DNA of 64,000 bases, taken from Frondihabitans australicus. Lineage in GTDB: Bacteria; Actinomycetota; Actinomycetes; Actinomycetales; Microbacteriaceae. Under the pieces are notes generated by a model. That model worked only from the letters and a program-made list of their open reading frames with translations. It ran no database searches and was not told the origin of the DNA. Where the stretch lies: the NCBI RefSeq assembly GCF_003634555.1, contig NZ_RBKS01000001.1, forward strand, positions 3,658,001 to 3,722,000, read 5' to 3'. The translations under genes were made by a program, and so were the position numbers. Below, in pieces: positions 39,783-48,931 of the stretch (its first letter is position 1; each line of letters opens with the position of its first letter).

Positions 39783-40459
39783 GGCGCCATGCCGGGCAGA
39801 GCGAGAATGCCTGCCTCGAGACGCTCGCGCTCGGCCTCGACGCGGTCGAGCGGCCAGACCGGTGAGCCCCCGTAAGCCCAGATCAGCGACAGGTAGAAGA
39901 GATCGCGGAGGAAGAATCCGGGGCGTTGTGTTGGTGGCAGGACGTACTGAGTCGAGTCGGTCGTGGCGTTGAGGCCCAGGCTCGCGCGCATGCGCGGATC
40001 ATCCAGGGGACGGAAGAAAACTTTCGAGTCATCGTCGAGGTCGACGGGAACGAATCCCGACGGATCGAAGACGGTGCGCGACAGTGATGCCGCCACGTTC
40101 GTGTCGCCCGATCGGAGAGCGTGCCAGCGGGCCTCGTGGACGATGCCGCGGGGGAGCTGGAAGAGGAACTGCTGCTTGTACGGCATGTCAGCGATCATCT
40201 GAACGATTGGCAGCGTCTCGTTCCAGAAGCCCAGGAGGCGGAGGATCGCGAGCGCGTCGTGGAGGTCGGACTGCTTCCGTTCTCCGGTCAGCGACGGCGA
40301 CTTCGCGGCGCGCGCGACGAAACTCTTGGCGACTCGCGGGAGCTCGGGCAGGCACGAGGTCAGGATTCCGGCTATCTCTGCAGAGTGCCCGCTGGTCACG
40401 TCGCGAAGGATGGCGCCGCCTGCGGCGATCTCGTCTTCGTGGGTGCTCATTCCGTCCAT
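39779..40459 (-). CDS. Putative immunity protein of the HNH-like toxin, paralogue 1
   Basis: The 226-residue soluble protein starts 8 nt after the toxin stop; its AGGAGG ribosome site overlaps the toxin TAG. This spacing ties its translation to the toxin gene and makes it the first candidate for cognate immunity. The ATG at 40459 is favoured over one three codons later by ribosome-site distance, though the first spacing (4 nt) is short. It is a paralogue of the next gene (see there). The family is unknown to me; the protein is mostly helical with a YGGSPVWPLDRVEAERERLEAG C-terminal helix. Confidence 0.62.
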   Translation of the reverse strand: MDGMSTHEDEIAAGGAILRDVTSGHSAEIAGILTSCLPELPRVAKSFVARAAKSPSLTGERKQSDLHDALAILRLLGFWNETLPIVQMIADMPYKQQFLFQLPRGIVHEARWHALRSGDTNVAASLSRTVFDPSGFVPVDLDDDSKVFFRPLDDPRMRASLGLNATTDSTQYVLPPTQRPGFFLRDLFYLSLIWAYGGSPVWPLDRVEAERERLEAGILALPGMAP

Positions 40460-40467
40460 CCTGCCTC

Positions 40468-42075
40468 CTATTGAGGAGCCGGTTTGTCGCCCGGTGGAAC
40501 CGCTACACCGAGCGGAGGGTCGATGATGATCACTCGCGTGTAGGGCTTAGTGGGATCGATGGCCGCGTCACGCTTGATCTGGGCCGCGATCTGAGCTCCG
40601 ATGCTGCGATTGACCGAGCTGTCCAAGAGCTGGAGGTTCGTGGGGTCGATCGGGTTGCCACCGAGTTGGAGCTCGTGGATGTGGTCCACGTCTTGTCCAG
40701 GGTGTGGTGTCGAAAGCGGCAGACCGTGGTCTGCGTTGTAGATGGGAACGGCGTTCACCCGCGGAGGCGGCACGGTTGCGACGAGCTGGCCGGTCGCGGC
40801 GATGGCGTTCAATTGGCGGGCCTTCTTGGAAGCCTGCGCAATCTGGAACGGCTTCCACTTCGGGTTGTAGTACAGCACAAGCGTCTTGTCGTCCTTGCGC
40901 GGCTGCTTCTGGGTGATCCACTTACCCTCGGCCTTGTCTTCCGCACCACTCGGCAACGCGTACGGGATCCGCGTGGGATCGTTGCGCGGCACCTTCGAGC
41001 CCTTGCCCGGAGCAAGGCTCGGCGCAGTCGGCGGCGCGATCGCCGTGAGACCGCCGACCGCCGCGGCACCGCCCGCGATCCACGGCAGCGCCCCGATCTG
41101 CACGAGCTCGGGGTCCTCGATCACCATTGTCTCGAAGATCGACTCGATCTCGGCGATGAGCTCTTCGCTGGCCTCGATCACCACGGTCTCGACGGTGCCG
41201 GTGGCGGCGCCGACCGCCGCCTCGACGGTGAGCCCTTCGGCGACGACCGCGGCGCTCGCCGTGGCGACCTCGCCCGCGTCGGCCCCGGCCGCGACGGCGT
41301 CCGAGATCCCGAACGTGAAGACCGTCAGGCCGAGCCCGGCGGCACTGGTCGCGGCGACGGCGGCGACGAGAGAGACCAGGATCGCCGTGGTCGCCGCCCA
41401 CGCCGCCACGTCGGTCGCGATCATCGTCGTGAGGAACGACTGCATCGAGTCGCAGAACTCGGCGAGCTTCGTGAGCTGCGCCGCCAGCTGCTTGACCGTG
41501 CCGCGGAGGCCCGGGAGCTCCGACGAGGTCATGCCGTCCAGGGGCGCGGAGGCCCCCGAGACGTGCTGCGAACGGACCGCCCGGAGCCCGTCGCCGAGCG
41601 ACGACCAGGCGGCGGCGGCCTGCCCCATGCGGAACACGTCGGCCGTCGGCCACACCGACTCGATCACGCTGGCGACCAGCTCCCAGCCCTCGGGCTTCGC
41701 CTTGCCGTCGCCGCCGATGGCCGACGGGGGAGCGGAGAACGTGTCGCCGAAGGTGGTCGGGCCCGAGCGCGGCACTGCCCCGGAGCCGGACGACGCGGCC
41801 TCGGCTCCTGCGTGGTTCTCGCCCGTGATCTGCACAGCGGCCGACACCCGCGCGATCGCGCCCGAGAGTGAGGTGAGCGCGCGGAAGAGCTGGGTGGCGC
41901 CGCGGTCGTAGTCGGCGCCCCAGGTGCGGCCGTGGATGTCGGTGCCCGACATCGACCCGGTGCCCGCGAGCGACGACGACGCCTCGTGCACGTGGGTGCT
42001 CAGGGCGCGCACGGCCCCGTCGAGGGTGGCGGAGACCTCGGAGTACGCCGACGGGGTGACCTTGACCTTCGCCAT
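40468..42075 (-). CDS. T7SS-type polymorphic toxin with HNH-like nuclease C-terminus
   Basis: The 535-residue protein begins as a WXG100-like helical protein (MAKVKVTPSAYSEV) and has a second block KPEGWELVASVIESVWPTAD that parallels the N-terminal domain of the TNT toxin at 20189-21823. Hydrophobic Ala/Val-rich helices span about 235-330. After a Lys/Pro-rich linker, the C-terminus holds DVDHIHELQLGG (residues 462-473) and NLQLLDSSVNRSIGAQI, a DH-x-H-E-LQLGG and Asn pattern like HNH/beta-beta-alpha metal nucleases. A DNase or RNase effector delivered by the type VII system is likely. GGGGAG lies about 8 nt before the ATG. It follows two WXG100 genes directly (2-nt gap). Confidence 0.82.
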   Translation of the reverse strand: MAKVKVTPSAYSEVSATLDGAVRALSTHVHEASSSLAGTGSMSGTDIHGRTWGADYDRGATQLFRALTSLSGAIARVSAAVQITGENHAGAEAASSGSGAVPRSGPTTFGDTFSAPPSAIGGDGKAKPEGWELVASVIESVWPTADVFRMGQAAAAWSSLGDGLRAVRSQHVSGASAPLDGMTSSELPGLRGTVKQLAAQLTKLAEFCDSMQSFLTTMIATDVAAWAATTAILVSLVAAVAATSAAGLGLTVFTFGISDAVAAGADAGEVATASAAVVAEGLTVEAAVGAATGTVETVVIEASEELIAEIESIFETMVIEDPELVQIGALPWIAGGAAAVGGLTAIAPPTAPSLAPGKGSKVPRNDPTRIPYALPSGAEDKAEGKWITQKQPRKDDKTLVLYYNPKWKPFQIAQASKKARQLNAIAATGQLVATVPPPRVNAVPIYNADHGLPLSTPHPGQDVDHIHELQLGGNPIDPTNLQLLDSSVNRSIGAQIAAQIKRDAAIDPTKPYTRVIIIDPPLGVAVPPGDKPAPQ

Positions 42076-42077
42076 CG

Positions 42078-42371
42078 TCACACTCCCCACAGCCGTGCGT
42101 TCGCCGCCTGCACGGCGGAGTAGTTGGCGTGGCCGGTCGACGCGTTGGCGGCCATGACGTCGAGTCCGGCGTGGATGGTCGCTGCTCCTGCGGCCCACTG
42201 CTGCTGCAGCTCGGCGAACGTGGCCGACGCGTCGCCCGTCCAGTCGGTCTCGGTCAGCGCTCGTGCCGTGGCGTCGATCTCAGAGCGCAGGAGCGCGCAG
42301 TGCTCGACCAGCGCCTGCACGTCGCGCTGCACCGCCGCCAACCGGTCGAGGTCGACCTCGTAGCCTGCCAT
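42078..42371 (-). CDS. WXG100-family protein (small T7SS partner) 2
   Basis: The 97-residue protein is a helical hairpin: helix 1 with LDRLAAVQRDVQALVEHCALLRSEID, a DWTGDAS turn in the WxG position, helix 2 with ATFAELQQQWAAGAATIHAGL. The Gly is kept (W-T-G). Such proteins pair as Esx-like heterodimers or act as chaperones for the adjacent toxin. The ATG at 42371 overlaps the previous stop (TGATG); a GTG one codon upstream is equally possible. The toxin gene starts 2 nt after its stop. Confidence 0.78.
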   Translation of the reverse strand: MAGYEVDLDRLAAVQRDVQALVEHCALLRSEIDATARALTETDWTGDASATFAELQQQWAAGAATIHAGLDVMAANASTGHANYSAVQAANARLWGV

Positions 42372-42703
42372 CACTCGCCCCCTGCGGTCGATGGGCCGAA
42401 CGCACTCGAGCCGGTCTCGGCGTCGCGCGCCACGGAGTCGTCGGTGGTGCGGTAGAGCGCCGCCGCCTGCGGCAGCAGCGCCGCCATGCCCGCCAGGGCC
42501 TGCCGAACCTCGGCGATGCCCTCGACGACCTCGGCCCAGCCCTGCCCGTAGCCGTCGGCCGCGCGACCCGACCAGTCGCCGCCGATCAGCCCGGCGACGG
42601 CGCGGTTCGCCACCTGCACCTTCTCGTCGAAGGCGGCGAGGCTCGTCGAGAACTGCGCGCCGGCGTGCTCGAGAGCCTCCGGTGTGACGCGGAACTCGGC
42701 CAT
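42371..42703 (-). CDS. WXG100-family protein (small T7SS partner) 1
   Basis: The 110-residue protein begins MAEFRVTPEALEHAGAQF, forms two helices around GGDWSGRAADGYGQGW (W-S-G at about residues 44-46) and has a longer C-terminal tail with FGPSTAGGE. It is the first gene of the operon; AGGGGGT lies about 8 nt before the ATG. Together with the next gene it probably forms the Esx-like pair needed for secretion of the toxin. The T7SS core ATPase and membrane genes must lie elsewhere in the genome. Confidence 0.8.
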   Translation of the reverse strand: MAEFRVTPEALEHAGAQFSTSLAAFDEKVQVANRAVAGLIGGDWSGRAADGYGQGWAEVVEGIAEVRQALAGMAALLPQAAALYRTTDDSVARDAETGSSAFGPSTAGGE

Positions 42704-42725
42704 GATCTGTACCCCCTGCGCATCG

Positions 42726-42731
42726 ACCGTA
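42726..42731 (-). promoter_or_regulatory. Candidate -10 box of the WXG100-toxin operon
   Basis: TACGGT on the minus strand lies 22 nt before the first WXG100 ATG, giving a leader of about 15 nt that contains the AGGGGGT ribosome site. Confidence 0.35.
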
Positions 42732-42822
42732 CCCCGATGCGGAGCGTCGCGACAGGCGGCATTTCTGCCTACACGCCCGCCGCCGTCTCTCGTCGACCCT
42801 CGCGGGACGAGGGGCGCAGGAG

Positions 42823-43494
42823 CTACGGCACGAACCGGTACCCCATGCCCTGCGCCGTCACGAGGTACCTCGGCTGAGCCGGCACGGGCTCGAGCTTCTT
42901 GCGCAGCTGCGCCATGTAGAGCCGCAGGTAGCCGGTGTCGCGGGAGTGGTTCGGCCCCCACACCTGCTGCAGCATGGCTTCGCGGGTGATGAGCTTGTCG
43001 GGGTTCTGGACGAGCAGCTCGAGCAGGCGCCACTCGGTGGGCGTCAGCCGCACCGGCCCGCCGGGCGAGGTGACGGTGCGCGCCGAGAAGTCGACGACGG
43101 TGTCGCCGAACGACGTGGTCGGCTGATCGGGTGACGCGACGACGCGCCGGGTCAGCGCGCGGATCCGGGCGAGGAGTTCGTCCATCGAGAACGGCTTCGT
43201 CACGTAGTCGTCGGCTCCCGCGTCGAGGGCGTCGACCTTGTCGCCGGCGCCGGTACGACCCGAGACGACGAGGATCGGCACCTGCGACCAGCCGCGCAGG
43301 CCCTCGATCACGCCGACCCCGTCGAGCTTCGGCATGCCGAGGTCGAGCATGATCACGTCGGGGTGGTGCGCGATCGCCTGCGACAGCGCCGCCGCGCCGT
43401 CGGCCGCCGTGATGACGTCGTAGCCCTGCGCGCCCAGCGTCACCCGCAGCGCACGCAGGATCTGGGGGTCGTCGTCGGCGATGAGGATCTTCAT
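42823..43494 (-). CDS. kdpE: KDP operon response regulator KdpE
   Basis: The 223-residue OmpR-type regulator has a receiver domain (ADDDPQILRAL; phosphoacceptor Asp in VIMLDLGMPKLDG at about residue 51; VTKPFSMDELLARI with the conserved Lys) and a winged-helix domain (LTPTEWRLLELLVQNPDKLITREAMLQQVWG, then RLYMAQLRKKLE). Phosphorylated by KdpD, it activates the kdp structural genes when K+ is scarce. The start ATG overlaps the kdpD stop (ATGA). It is the last gene of the kdp operon; the following operon starts in the same direction after about 100 bp. Confidence 0.93.
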   Translation of the reverse strand: MKILIADDDPQILRALRVTLGAQGYDVITAADGAAALSQAIAHHPDVIMLDLGMPKLDGVGVIEGLRGWSQVPILVVSGRTGAGDKVDALDAGADDYVTKPFSMDELLARIRALTRRVVASPDQPTTSFGDTVVDFSARTVTSPGGPVRLTPTEWRLLELLVQNPDKLITREAMLQQVWGPNHSRDTGYLRLYMAQLRKKLEPVPAQPRYLVTAQGMGYRFVP

Positions 43495-46115
43495 CGGGCT
43501 ACCTCCTCGGTCGCGTCGTGTCGTTCGGTCGAGTCGTGCCGCTCGGTCGAGCCCGGGCCAGCGGGCGCAGGAGCAGCGGGAAGCGCCACGACCATCGTCA
43601 GCCCTCCGCCCGGAGTGTCGTCGGCCTCGAGCGTCGCGCCCATGCCCTCGGCGAACCCCTTCGACAGCGCCAGCCCGAGACCCAGGCCGGTCGTGTTGTC
43701 GGTGTCGCCGAGACGCTGGAACGGACGGAACACCTCGTCGCGCCGCTCCGCTTCGATGCCGGGCCCGTGATCGGCGATGCGGAGCTCGACGCGGTCGTCG
43801 AACGCGCTCGCCGACACGATGACCCGCGTCGGCGCCCCGTCGGACTCGCCGTCGGCTCGGCCCCGACCCGGCTCGTGCCGCAGCGCGTTGTCGAGCAGGT
43901 TGACGACGACCCTCTGCAGCAGCACGGCGTCGGCGAGCACCGGAGGCACCTCGTCGAGGCGGAGCTCGACGTCGTCGGGCCCGAGGCCCAGTTCGTCGAG
44001 CGACCCGAGGACGACGTCGTCGACGTCGACCTGCCCGAGCGAGACCGCGAGCACGCCCGCCTGCACGCGGCTGACGTCGAGGAGGTCGGTGACGAGCACG
44101 GCCAGCGACTCGAGGCTCTCCTGCGCGGTGGCGAGGAGCTCGTCGCGATCGGCGGGCGTCCACTCGACGCCGGGCGAACGGAGACCCGACACCGCGGCGG
44201 TGGCGGCGGCGAGCGGTCGGCGGAGGTCGTGGCCGACCGCGGCGAGCAGGGCCGTGCGCAGCTGGTCGGCGGCGGCGAGCGGTGCCACCTCGGACGCCTC
44301 GCGCGCCAGGGCGCTGTGCTCCAGGGCGGCGTCGACCTGCGCCGCGACGACGGTGAAGAGGCGGCGGTCGGAGAGCGCGATCTGGGGCCCGCGGAGTTCG
44401 AGCACGCCGTGATCGCCGGCGGGGACGGTGACGATCTCGTCGCGGGAGGCGGGGGCCGTGCGGCGATCGGATCCTGCACCCTGACGAGCCGGCGGCACCA
44501 CCGCGCTCGAGGCGACCTCGACGCCCTCGCTGAGCACCCTGACGCCGGTCAGTCCGAACGCCTCGCGGGTGCGCGTGAGCAGGGCGTCGAGCGCGCTCTG
44601 CCCGCGCAGCACGCCGCCCGCGATCGTCGCGAGCAGCTCGGACTCGGCGAACGCCCGCGCGGCGGCTCGCGACCTCCGGGCGGCCTGGTCGACGACGTAG
44701 CTGACGAGCAGGGCGTTCGCGACGTACAGGCCGAGGGCGAGCAGGTGCAGCGGCTTCGCGATCGTGATGCTGTGCAGGGGCTGCACGAAGAAGTAGTCGA
44801 GGGTGAGCCCAGAGAGCACCGCGGCGAACAGGGCCGGCCAGATGCCGCCGACGAGCGCGACGACGACCACGAGCAGCTGCAGGGCGAGCACGTCCGAGGT
44901 GAGCGTGTCGGCCGAGCGGAACGACGCGAGCAGCCAGGTGACGAGCGGGCCGAGGACGAGCGCGAGGGCCATTCCGACGAGGCGGCGCGGCAGCGAGAGC
45001 GAGCCGCCGAGCCGCGGCAGCGCGAAGGCCCCGCCCGCCGACGAGTGCGTGACGATGTGGACGTCGATCGCCCCCGACTCGCGGATCACCGTCGCGCCGA
45101 TGCCCGGCCCGGTGAGCGCGGCGGCCAGACGACCGCGCCGGCTGACGCCGATCACGAGCTGGGTCGCGTTCTGCGCGCGGGCGAACTCGACGAGGGTGCG
45201 CGGAACGTCGTCGCCCAGGATCTGGTGGTACGTGCCCCCGAGCCTCTCGGCCAGCGTGCGCTGCTCGGCGAGGGCCCCGGGATTCGCGTCGGCCAGGCCG
45301 TCCTGCCGGCTCACGTGCACCACGATCAGCTCGCCGCCCGCCGAGCGCGCCGCGATCCGTGCGCCGCGCCGGATCAGCGTCTCGCCCTCGGGGCCGCCGG
45401 TCAGGGCCACGACGACCCGCTCGCGGGCCTCCCAGGTGGAGTCGATGCCGTGCTCGGCGCGGTAGGCCTTGAGGGCCGACTCGACCTCGTCGGCGAGCCA
45501 GAGGAGGGCGAGCTCGCGCAGGGCAGTGAGGTTGCCGAGCCGGAAGTAATTGGACAGCGCGGCGTCGATCCGTTCGGCGGGGTAGACGTTGCCCTCGGCG
45601 AGTCGGTCGCGCAGCGCCTGCGGGGCGAGGTCGATCACCTCGATCTGCGAGGCCTCGCGCAGGACCGCGTCGGGCACCGTCTCGCGCTGCGGTGCGCCCG
45701 TGATGGCGGTGACGACGTCGCTCAGCGACTCGATGTGCTGGACGTTCACCGTCGACACGACGTCGATGCCGGCGTCGAGAAGCGCGGCCACGTCTTGCCA
45801 GCGCTTCTCGCGCGCGGAGCCGGGTGCGTTCGTGTGGGCGAGCTCGTCGACGAGAGCGACATCGGGATGCCGCGCGAGGACCGCGTCGACGTCCATCTCG
45901 TCGAGCACGACGCCGCGGTGCCGCGACGACGCACGGGGGACGACCTCGAGGCCGTCGACGAGGGCCGCCGTGGCGGCGCGACCGTGCGTCTCGACGAGGG
46001 CGACGACGACGTCGCGGCCCTCGGCGCGCAGCCGCGCCCCCTCCTCGAGCATCGCGTACGTCTTGCCGACGCCGGGAGCGGCGCCGAGGAGGACGCGCAG
46101 GCGGCCCCGCCTCAC
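43491..46115 (-). CDS. kdpD: Sensor histidine kinase KdpD
   Basis: The 874-residue kinase reads: KdpD N-terminal ATP-binding domain with GAAPGVGKTYAMLEEG (Walker A, about residues 11-26) and VALVDELAHTNAPGS; universal-stress-like domain (about 230-370); four membrane spans (about 385-490); GAF-like linker; histidine-phosphotransfer helix AVGHDLRRPLAAATAAVSGLRS (His at about 652); ATPase domain with NLLDNALRHEP (N box) and DHGPGI (G1). It senses K+ limitation or ionic strength and phosphorylates KdpE. The GTG start follows AGGAGAGGT and leaves 24 bp after kdpC. Confidence 0.93.
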   Translation of the reverse strand: MRRGRLRVLLGAAPGVGKTYAMLEEGARLRAEGRDVVVALVETHGRAATAALVDGLEVVPRASSRHRGVVLDEMDVDAVLARHPDVALVDELAHTNAPGSAREKRWQDVAALLDAGIDVVSTVNVQHIESLSDVVTAITGAPQRETVPDAVLREASQIEVIDLAPQALRDRLAEGNVYPAERIDAALSNYFRLGNLTALRELALLWLADEVESALKAYRAEHGIDSTWEARERVVVALTGGPEGETLIRRGARIAARSAGGELIVVHVSRQDGLADANPGALAEQRTLAERLGGTYHQILGDDVPRTLVEFARAQNATQLVIGVSRRGRLAAALTGPGIGATVIRESGAIDVHIVTHSSAGGAFALPRLGGSLSLPRRLVGMALALVLGPLVTWLLASFRSADTLTSDVLALQLLVVVVALVGGIWPALFAAVLSGLTLDYFFVQPLHSITIAKPLHLLALGLYVANALLVSYVVDQAARRSRAAARAFAESELLATIAGGVLRGQSALDALLTRTREAFGLTGVRVLSEGVEVASSAVVPPARQGAGSDRRTAPASRDEIVTVPAGDHGVLELRGPQIALSDRRLFTVVAAQVDAALEHSALAREASEVAPLAAADQLRTALLAAVGHDLRRPLAAATAAVSGLRSPGVEWTPADRDELLATAQESLESLAVLVTDLLDVSRVQAGVLAVSLGQVDVDDVVLGSLDELGLGPDDVELRLDEVPPVLADAVLLQRVVVNLLDNALRHEPGRGRADGESDGAPTRVIVSASAFDDRVELRIADHGPGIEAERRDEVFRPFQRLGDTDNTTGLGLGLALSKGFAEGMGATLEADDTPGGGLTMVVALPAAPAPAGPGSTERHDSTERHDATEEVAR

Positions 46116-46139
46116 GACACCTCTCCTGACGACACGGCA

Positions 46140-46757
46140 CTACTCCTTCGACGACAGTTGGGCGAGCGCGATGTTCAGCTCGAGCACGTTGACCGTGCGC
46201 TCACCAAGGTATCCGGCCTCGCGGCCCTCGATGCGGCTCTCCACCAATCTGTGGACAACCGCCTCGGAGAGCGCCCTCACCCGGGCGATCCGGGCGACCT
46301 GGTCGAGGGCGTACGCGGGGCTGATGTCGGGGTCGAGGCCCGAACCCGAGGCCGTGAGGGCGTCGACCGGCACGGCCGCCGGCGAGATCCCGTCGGCGGC
46401 GGCGACGGCCGCGCGGCGGGCCTTCACGGCGGCGATCAGGTCGGCATTCGAGGGGCCGAGGTTGCTGGCCGAGGAGGCGGAGGCGTCGTAGCCGCCCCCT
46501 GATCCTGCGGCCGAGGGCCTCGACTGGAACCACTGGGGCAGCGGCTTGCCCGACTTCGAGGTGAAGGCCTGGCCGATCAGCGAGGAGCCGACGACGCGGC
46601 CGTCGGCCGACACGGTCGAGCCGTGCGCCTGGGCCGGGGCGATCACCTCGGCGATGCCGGTGACGAGCGCGGTGTAGGCGACGCCGAGCACGACGGTGAA
46701 GACGAGCATGGCGCGGAGGGCGACCCACCACTGGCGGGCGAGGGAGCGGGTGTTCAT
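46140..46757 (-). CDS. kdpC: K+-transporting ATPase subunit KdpC
   Basis: The 205-residue protein has one N-terminal membrane span (about 15-37), GSSLIGQAFTSKSGKPLPQWFQSRPSAA (about 57-84), SASNLGPSN (about 96-104) and the C-terminal NVLELNIAL. KdpC stabilises the KdpFABC complex and raises ATP affinity of KdpB. Length is normal. It starts 8 bp after kdpB. Confidence 0.93.
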   Translation of the reverse strand: MNTRSLARQWWVALRAMLVFTVVLGVAYTALVTGIAEVIAPAQAHGSTVSADGRVVGSSLIGQAFTSKSGKPLPQWFQSRPSAAGSGGGYDASASSASNLGPSNADLIAAVKARRAAVAAADGISPAAVPVDALTASGSGLDPDISPAYALDQVARIARVRALSEAVVHRLVESRIEGREAGYLGERTVNVLELNIALAQLSSKE

Positions 46758-46765
46758 GAGACTCC

Positions 46766-48931
46766 TCAGAATCCGGGGATGAGGCTGACGACGAGGTCGA
46801 TGAGCTTGATGCCCGCGAACGGAGCGACGATGCCGCCGAGCCCGTAGACGAGCAGGTTGCGGGTCAGGATCGACGAGGCCGACGCGGCGCGGTACCGCAC
46901 GCCCCGCAGAGCCAGCGGGATGAGCGCGACGATGACCAGCGCGTTGAAGACGACCGCCGACAGGATCGCCGAGGCGGGCGAGTGCAGCTGCATGATGTTG
47001 AGCAGCCCGAGGCCGGGGAAGATGCCCGCGAACATCGCCGGGATGATGGCGAAGTACTTCGCCACGTCGTTCGCGATCGAGAACGTGGTGAGCGCGCCGC
47101 GGGTGATGAGCAGCTGCTTGCCGATCCTGACGATGTCGATGAGCTTGGTCGGGTCGGAGTCGAGGTCGACCATGTTGCCGGCCTCCTTCGCCGCCGAGGT
47201 GCCGGTATTCATCGCCACGCCGACGTCGGCCTGAGCGAGGGCCGGCGCGTCGTTCGTGCCGTCGCCGGTCATGGCGACGAGCGAGCCGCCCTCCTGCTCC
47301 CGCCGGATCAGCGCCAGCTTGTCCTCCGGGGTGGCCTCGGCCAGGAAGTCGTCGACGCCCGCCTCCGCCGCGATCGCCCGCGCGGTGAGCGGGTTGTCTC
47401 CCGTGATCATCACCGTGCGGATGCCCATCGCGCGCAGCTCGGCGAATCGGTCGCGCAGGCCGGTCTTCACGACGTCCTTGAGGTGGACGACGCCCAGGAT
47501 CCGCGGGCCCGCCACGGGCGACGACGTCGCGACGACGAGGGGCGTGCCACCGCTGTTCGAGATCGACGTCACCGCGCGATCGAGTTCGTCGCGCTCCTGC
47601 CCCGTGAGCGGTCGCACCGACTCCACCCAGGCGATCACGGCTCCGGCGGCGCCCTTGCGGACGGTGCCGCCGTCGGGGAAGTCGACGCCGCTCATGCGCG
47701 TCTGGGCCGTGAACGGCACGATCTCGCCGACGCTCGTCGACGGGACTGTGAAGTCGCGCCGCACGGCGAGGTCGACGATCGACTTGCCCTCGGGCGTCGC
47801 GTCGGCGAGCGACGACAGCGCGGCCGCCTCGATCAGCGACGCCTCGTCGACGCCGCTCAGCGCCTCGAATGACGCGGCCTGCCGGTTGCCGTAGGTGATG
47901 GTCCCGGTCTTGTCGAGCAGGAGCGTCGTCACGTCGCCGGCCGCCTCGACCGCGCGACCCGACATCGCGAGCACGTTCCGCTGCACCAGGCGGTCCATGC
48001 CGGCGATGCCGATCGCGCTGAGCAGCGCGCCGATCGTCGTCGGGATCAGGCACACGAGCAGGGCGATGAGCACCGGCACCGACACGGCCGCGTTCGAGTA
48101 GGCCGCCACCGGGTCGATGATCAGCACGACCACGACGAAGACGATCGACAGCGACGCGAGCAGGATGTTCAGCGCGATCTCGTTCGGCGTCTTCTGCCGG
48201 GCCGCGCCCTCGACCAGCGCGATCATGCGGTCGACGAACGTCTCGCCGGGCTTCGACGTGATGGCGACGACGATGCGGTCCGAGAGCACGCGGGTGCCGC
48301 CTGTGACCGCCGACCGGTCGCCGCCCGACTCGCGGATCACCGGGGCCGACTCGCCCGTGATCGCCGACTCGTCGACCGAGGCGATGCCCCACACGATGTC
48401 GCCGTCGCCGGGGATCAGCTCGCCCGCGGTCACCACGACGGTGTCGCCCAGCCGCAGCTCGGCCGACGAGACGGTCTCGACGGGGGTCGAGAGGGCCGCA
48501 GGATCCCCGGACCCGGCGTACCGGCGGACGCGCGACGCCGAGGTCGACGTCCGCGTCTTCCGGAGGCTCTCGGCCTGCGCCTTGCCGCGCCCCTCCGCGA
48601 CGGCCTCCGCGAGGTTGGCGAACACGACGGTCAGCCACAGCCAGATCGCGATCGCCCAGGTGAACGAGCCCGGCACGGCCGAGCCGCCCGACGACCCGCC
48701 GCCGCCCCTGCTGTCCGAAGAAATCAGCGGCGCGGCGATCGCGAGCACGGTCGCGTAGGCGGCGCCGACCTCGACGATGAACATGACCGGGTTCCGCCAC
48801 ATCGAGCGGGGGGAGAGCTTGCGCAGGGCGCCCGGGAGGGCCTCCACGAGCTGGGCGGCGGTGAACGCGCGGCGTGCGGGCGAGGAGGCTTCGGGATCCT
48901 GCGCCCTGGTGTCGGTGACGGTGGTGGACAT
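46766..48931 (-). CDS. kdpB: K+-transporting P-type ATPase subunit KdpB
   Basis: The 721-residue P-type ATPase hydrolyses ATP to drive K+ import through KdpA. Visible are the actuator TGES region ([10 protein letters not shown], about residues 178-187), the phosphorylation motif [13 protein letters not shown] (Asp at about 337), [14 protein letters not shown] and [19 protein letters not shown] (about 540-558), plus [16 protein letters not shown]. The N-terminal 30 residues are a Thr/Ala-rich extension before [22 protein letters not shown]. The ATG shares its A with the kdpA TAA stop (TAATG), which fixes the start. Confidence 0.95.
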   Translation of the reverse strand: MSTTVTDTRAQDPEASSPARRAFTAAQLVEALPGALRKLSPRSMWRNPVMFIVEVGAAYATVLAIAAPLISSDSRGGGGSSGGSAVPGSFTWAIAIWLWLTVVFANLAEAVAEGRGKAQAESLRKTRTSTSASRVRRYAGSGDPAALSTPVETVSSAELRLGDTVVVTAGELIPGDGDIVWGIASVDESAITGESAPVIRESGGDRSAVTGGTRVLSDRIVVAITSKPGETFVDRMIALVEGAARQKTPNEIALNILLASLSIVFVVVVLIIDPVAAYSNAAVSVPVLIALLVCLIPTTIGALLSAIGIAGMDRLVQRNVLAMSGRAVEAAGDVTTLLLDKTGTITYGNRQAASFEALSGVDEASLIEAAALSSLADATPEGKSIVDLAVRRDFTVPSTSVGEIVPFTAQTRMSGVDFPDGGTVRKGAAGAVIAWVESVRPLTGQERDELDRAVTSISNSGGTPLVVATSSPVAGPRILGVVHLKDVVKTGLRDRFAELRAMGIRTVMITGDNPLTARAIAAEAGVDDFLAEATPEDKLALIRREQEGGSLVAMTGDGTNDAPALAQADVGVAMNTGTSAAKEAGNMVDLDSDPTKLIDIVRIGKQLLITRGALTTFSIANDVAKYFAIIPAMFAGIFPGLGLLNIMQLHSPASAILSAVVFNALVIVALIPLALRGVRYRAASASSILTRNLLVYGLGGIVAPFAGIKLIDLVVSLIPGF

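Noticed and set aside
42823-46140. A single 1105-codon frame that would fuse KdpE to an upstream kdpD antisense-like part
   Set aside because: Its N-terminal 880 residues are a shadow frame of kdpD. The true KdpE begins at 43494, overlapping the kdpD stop by ATGA.
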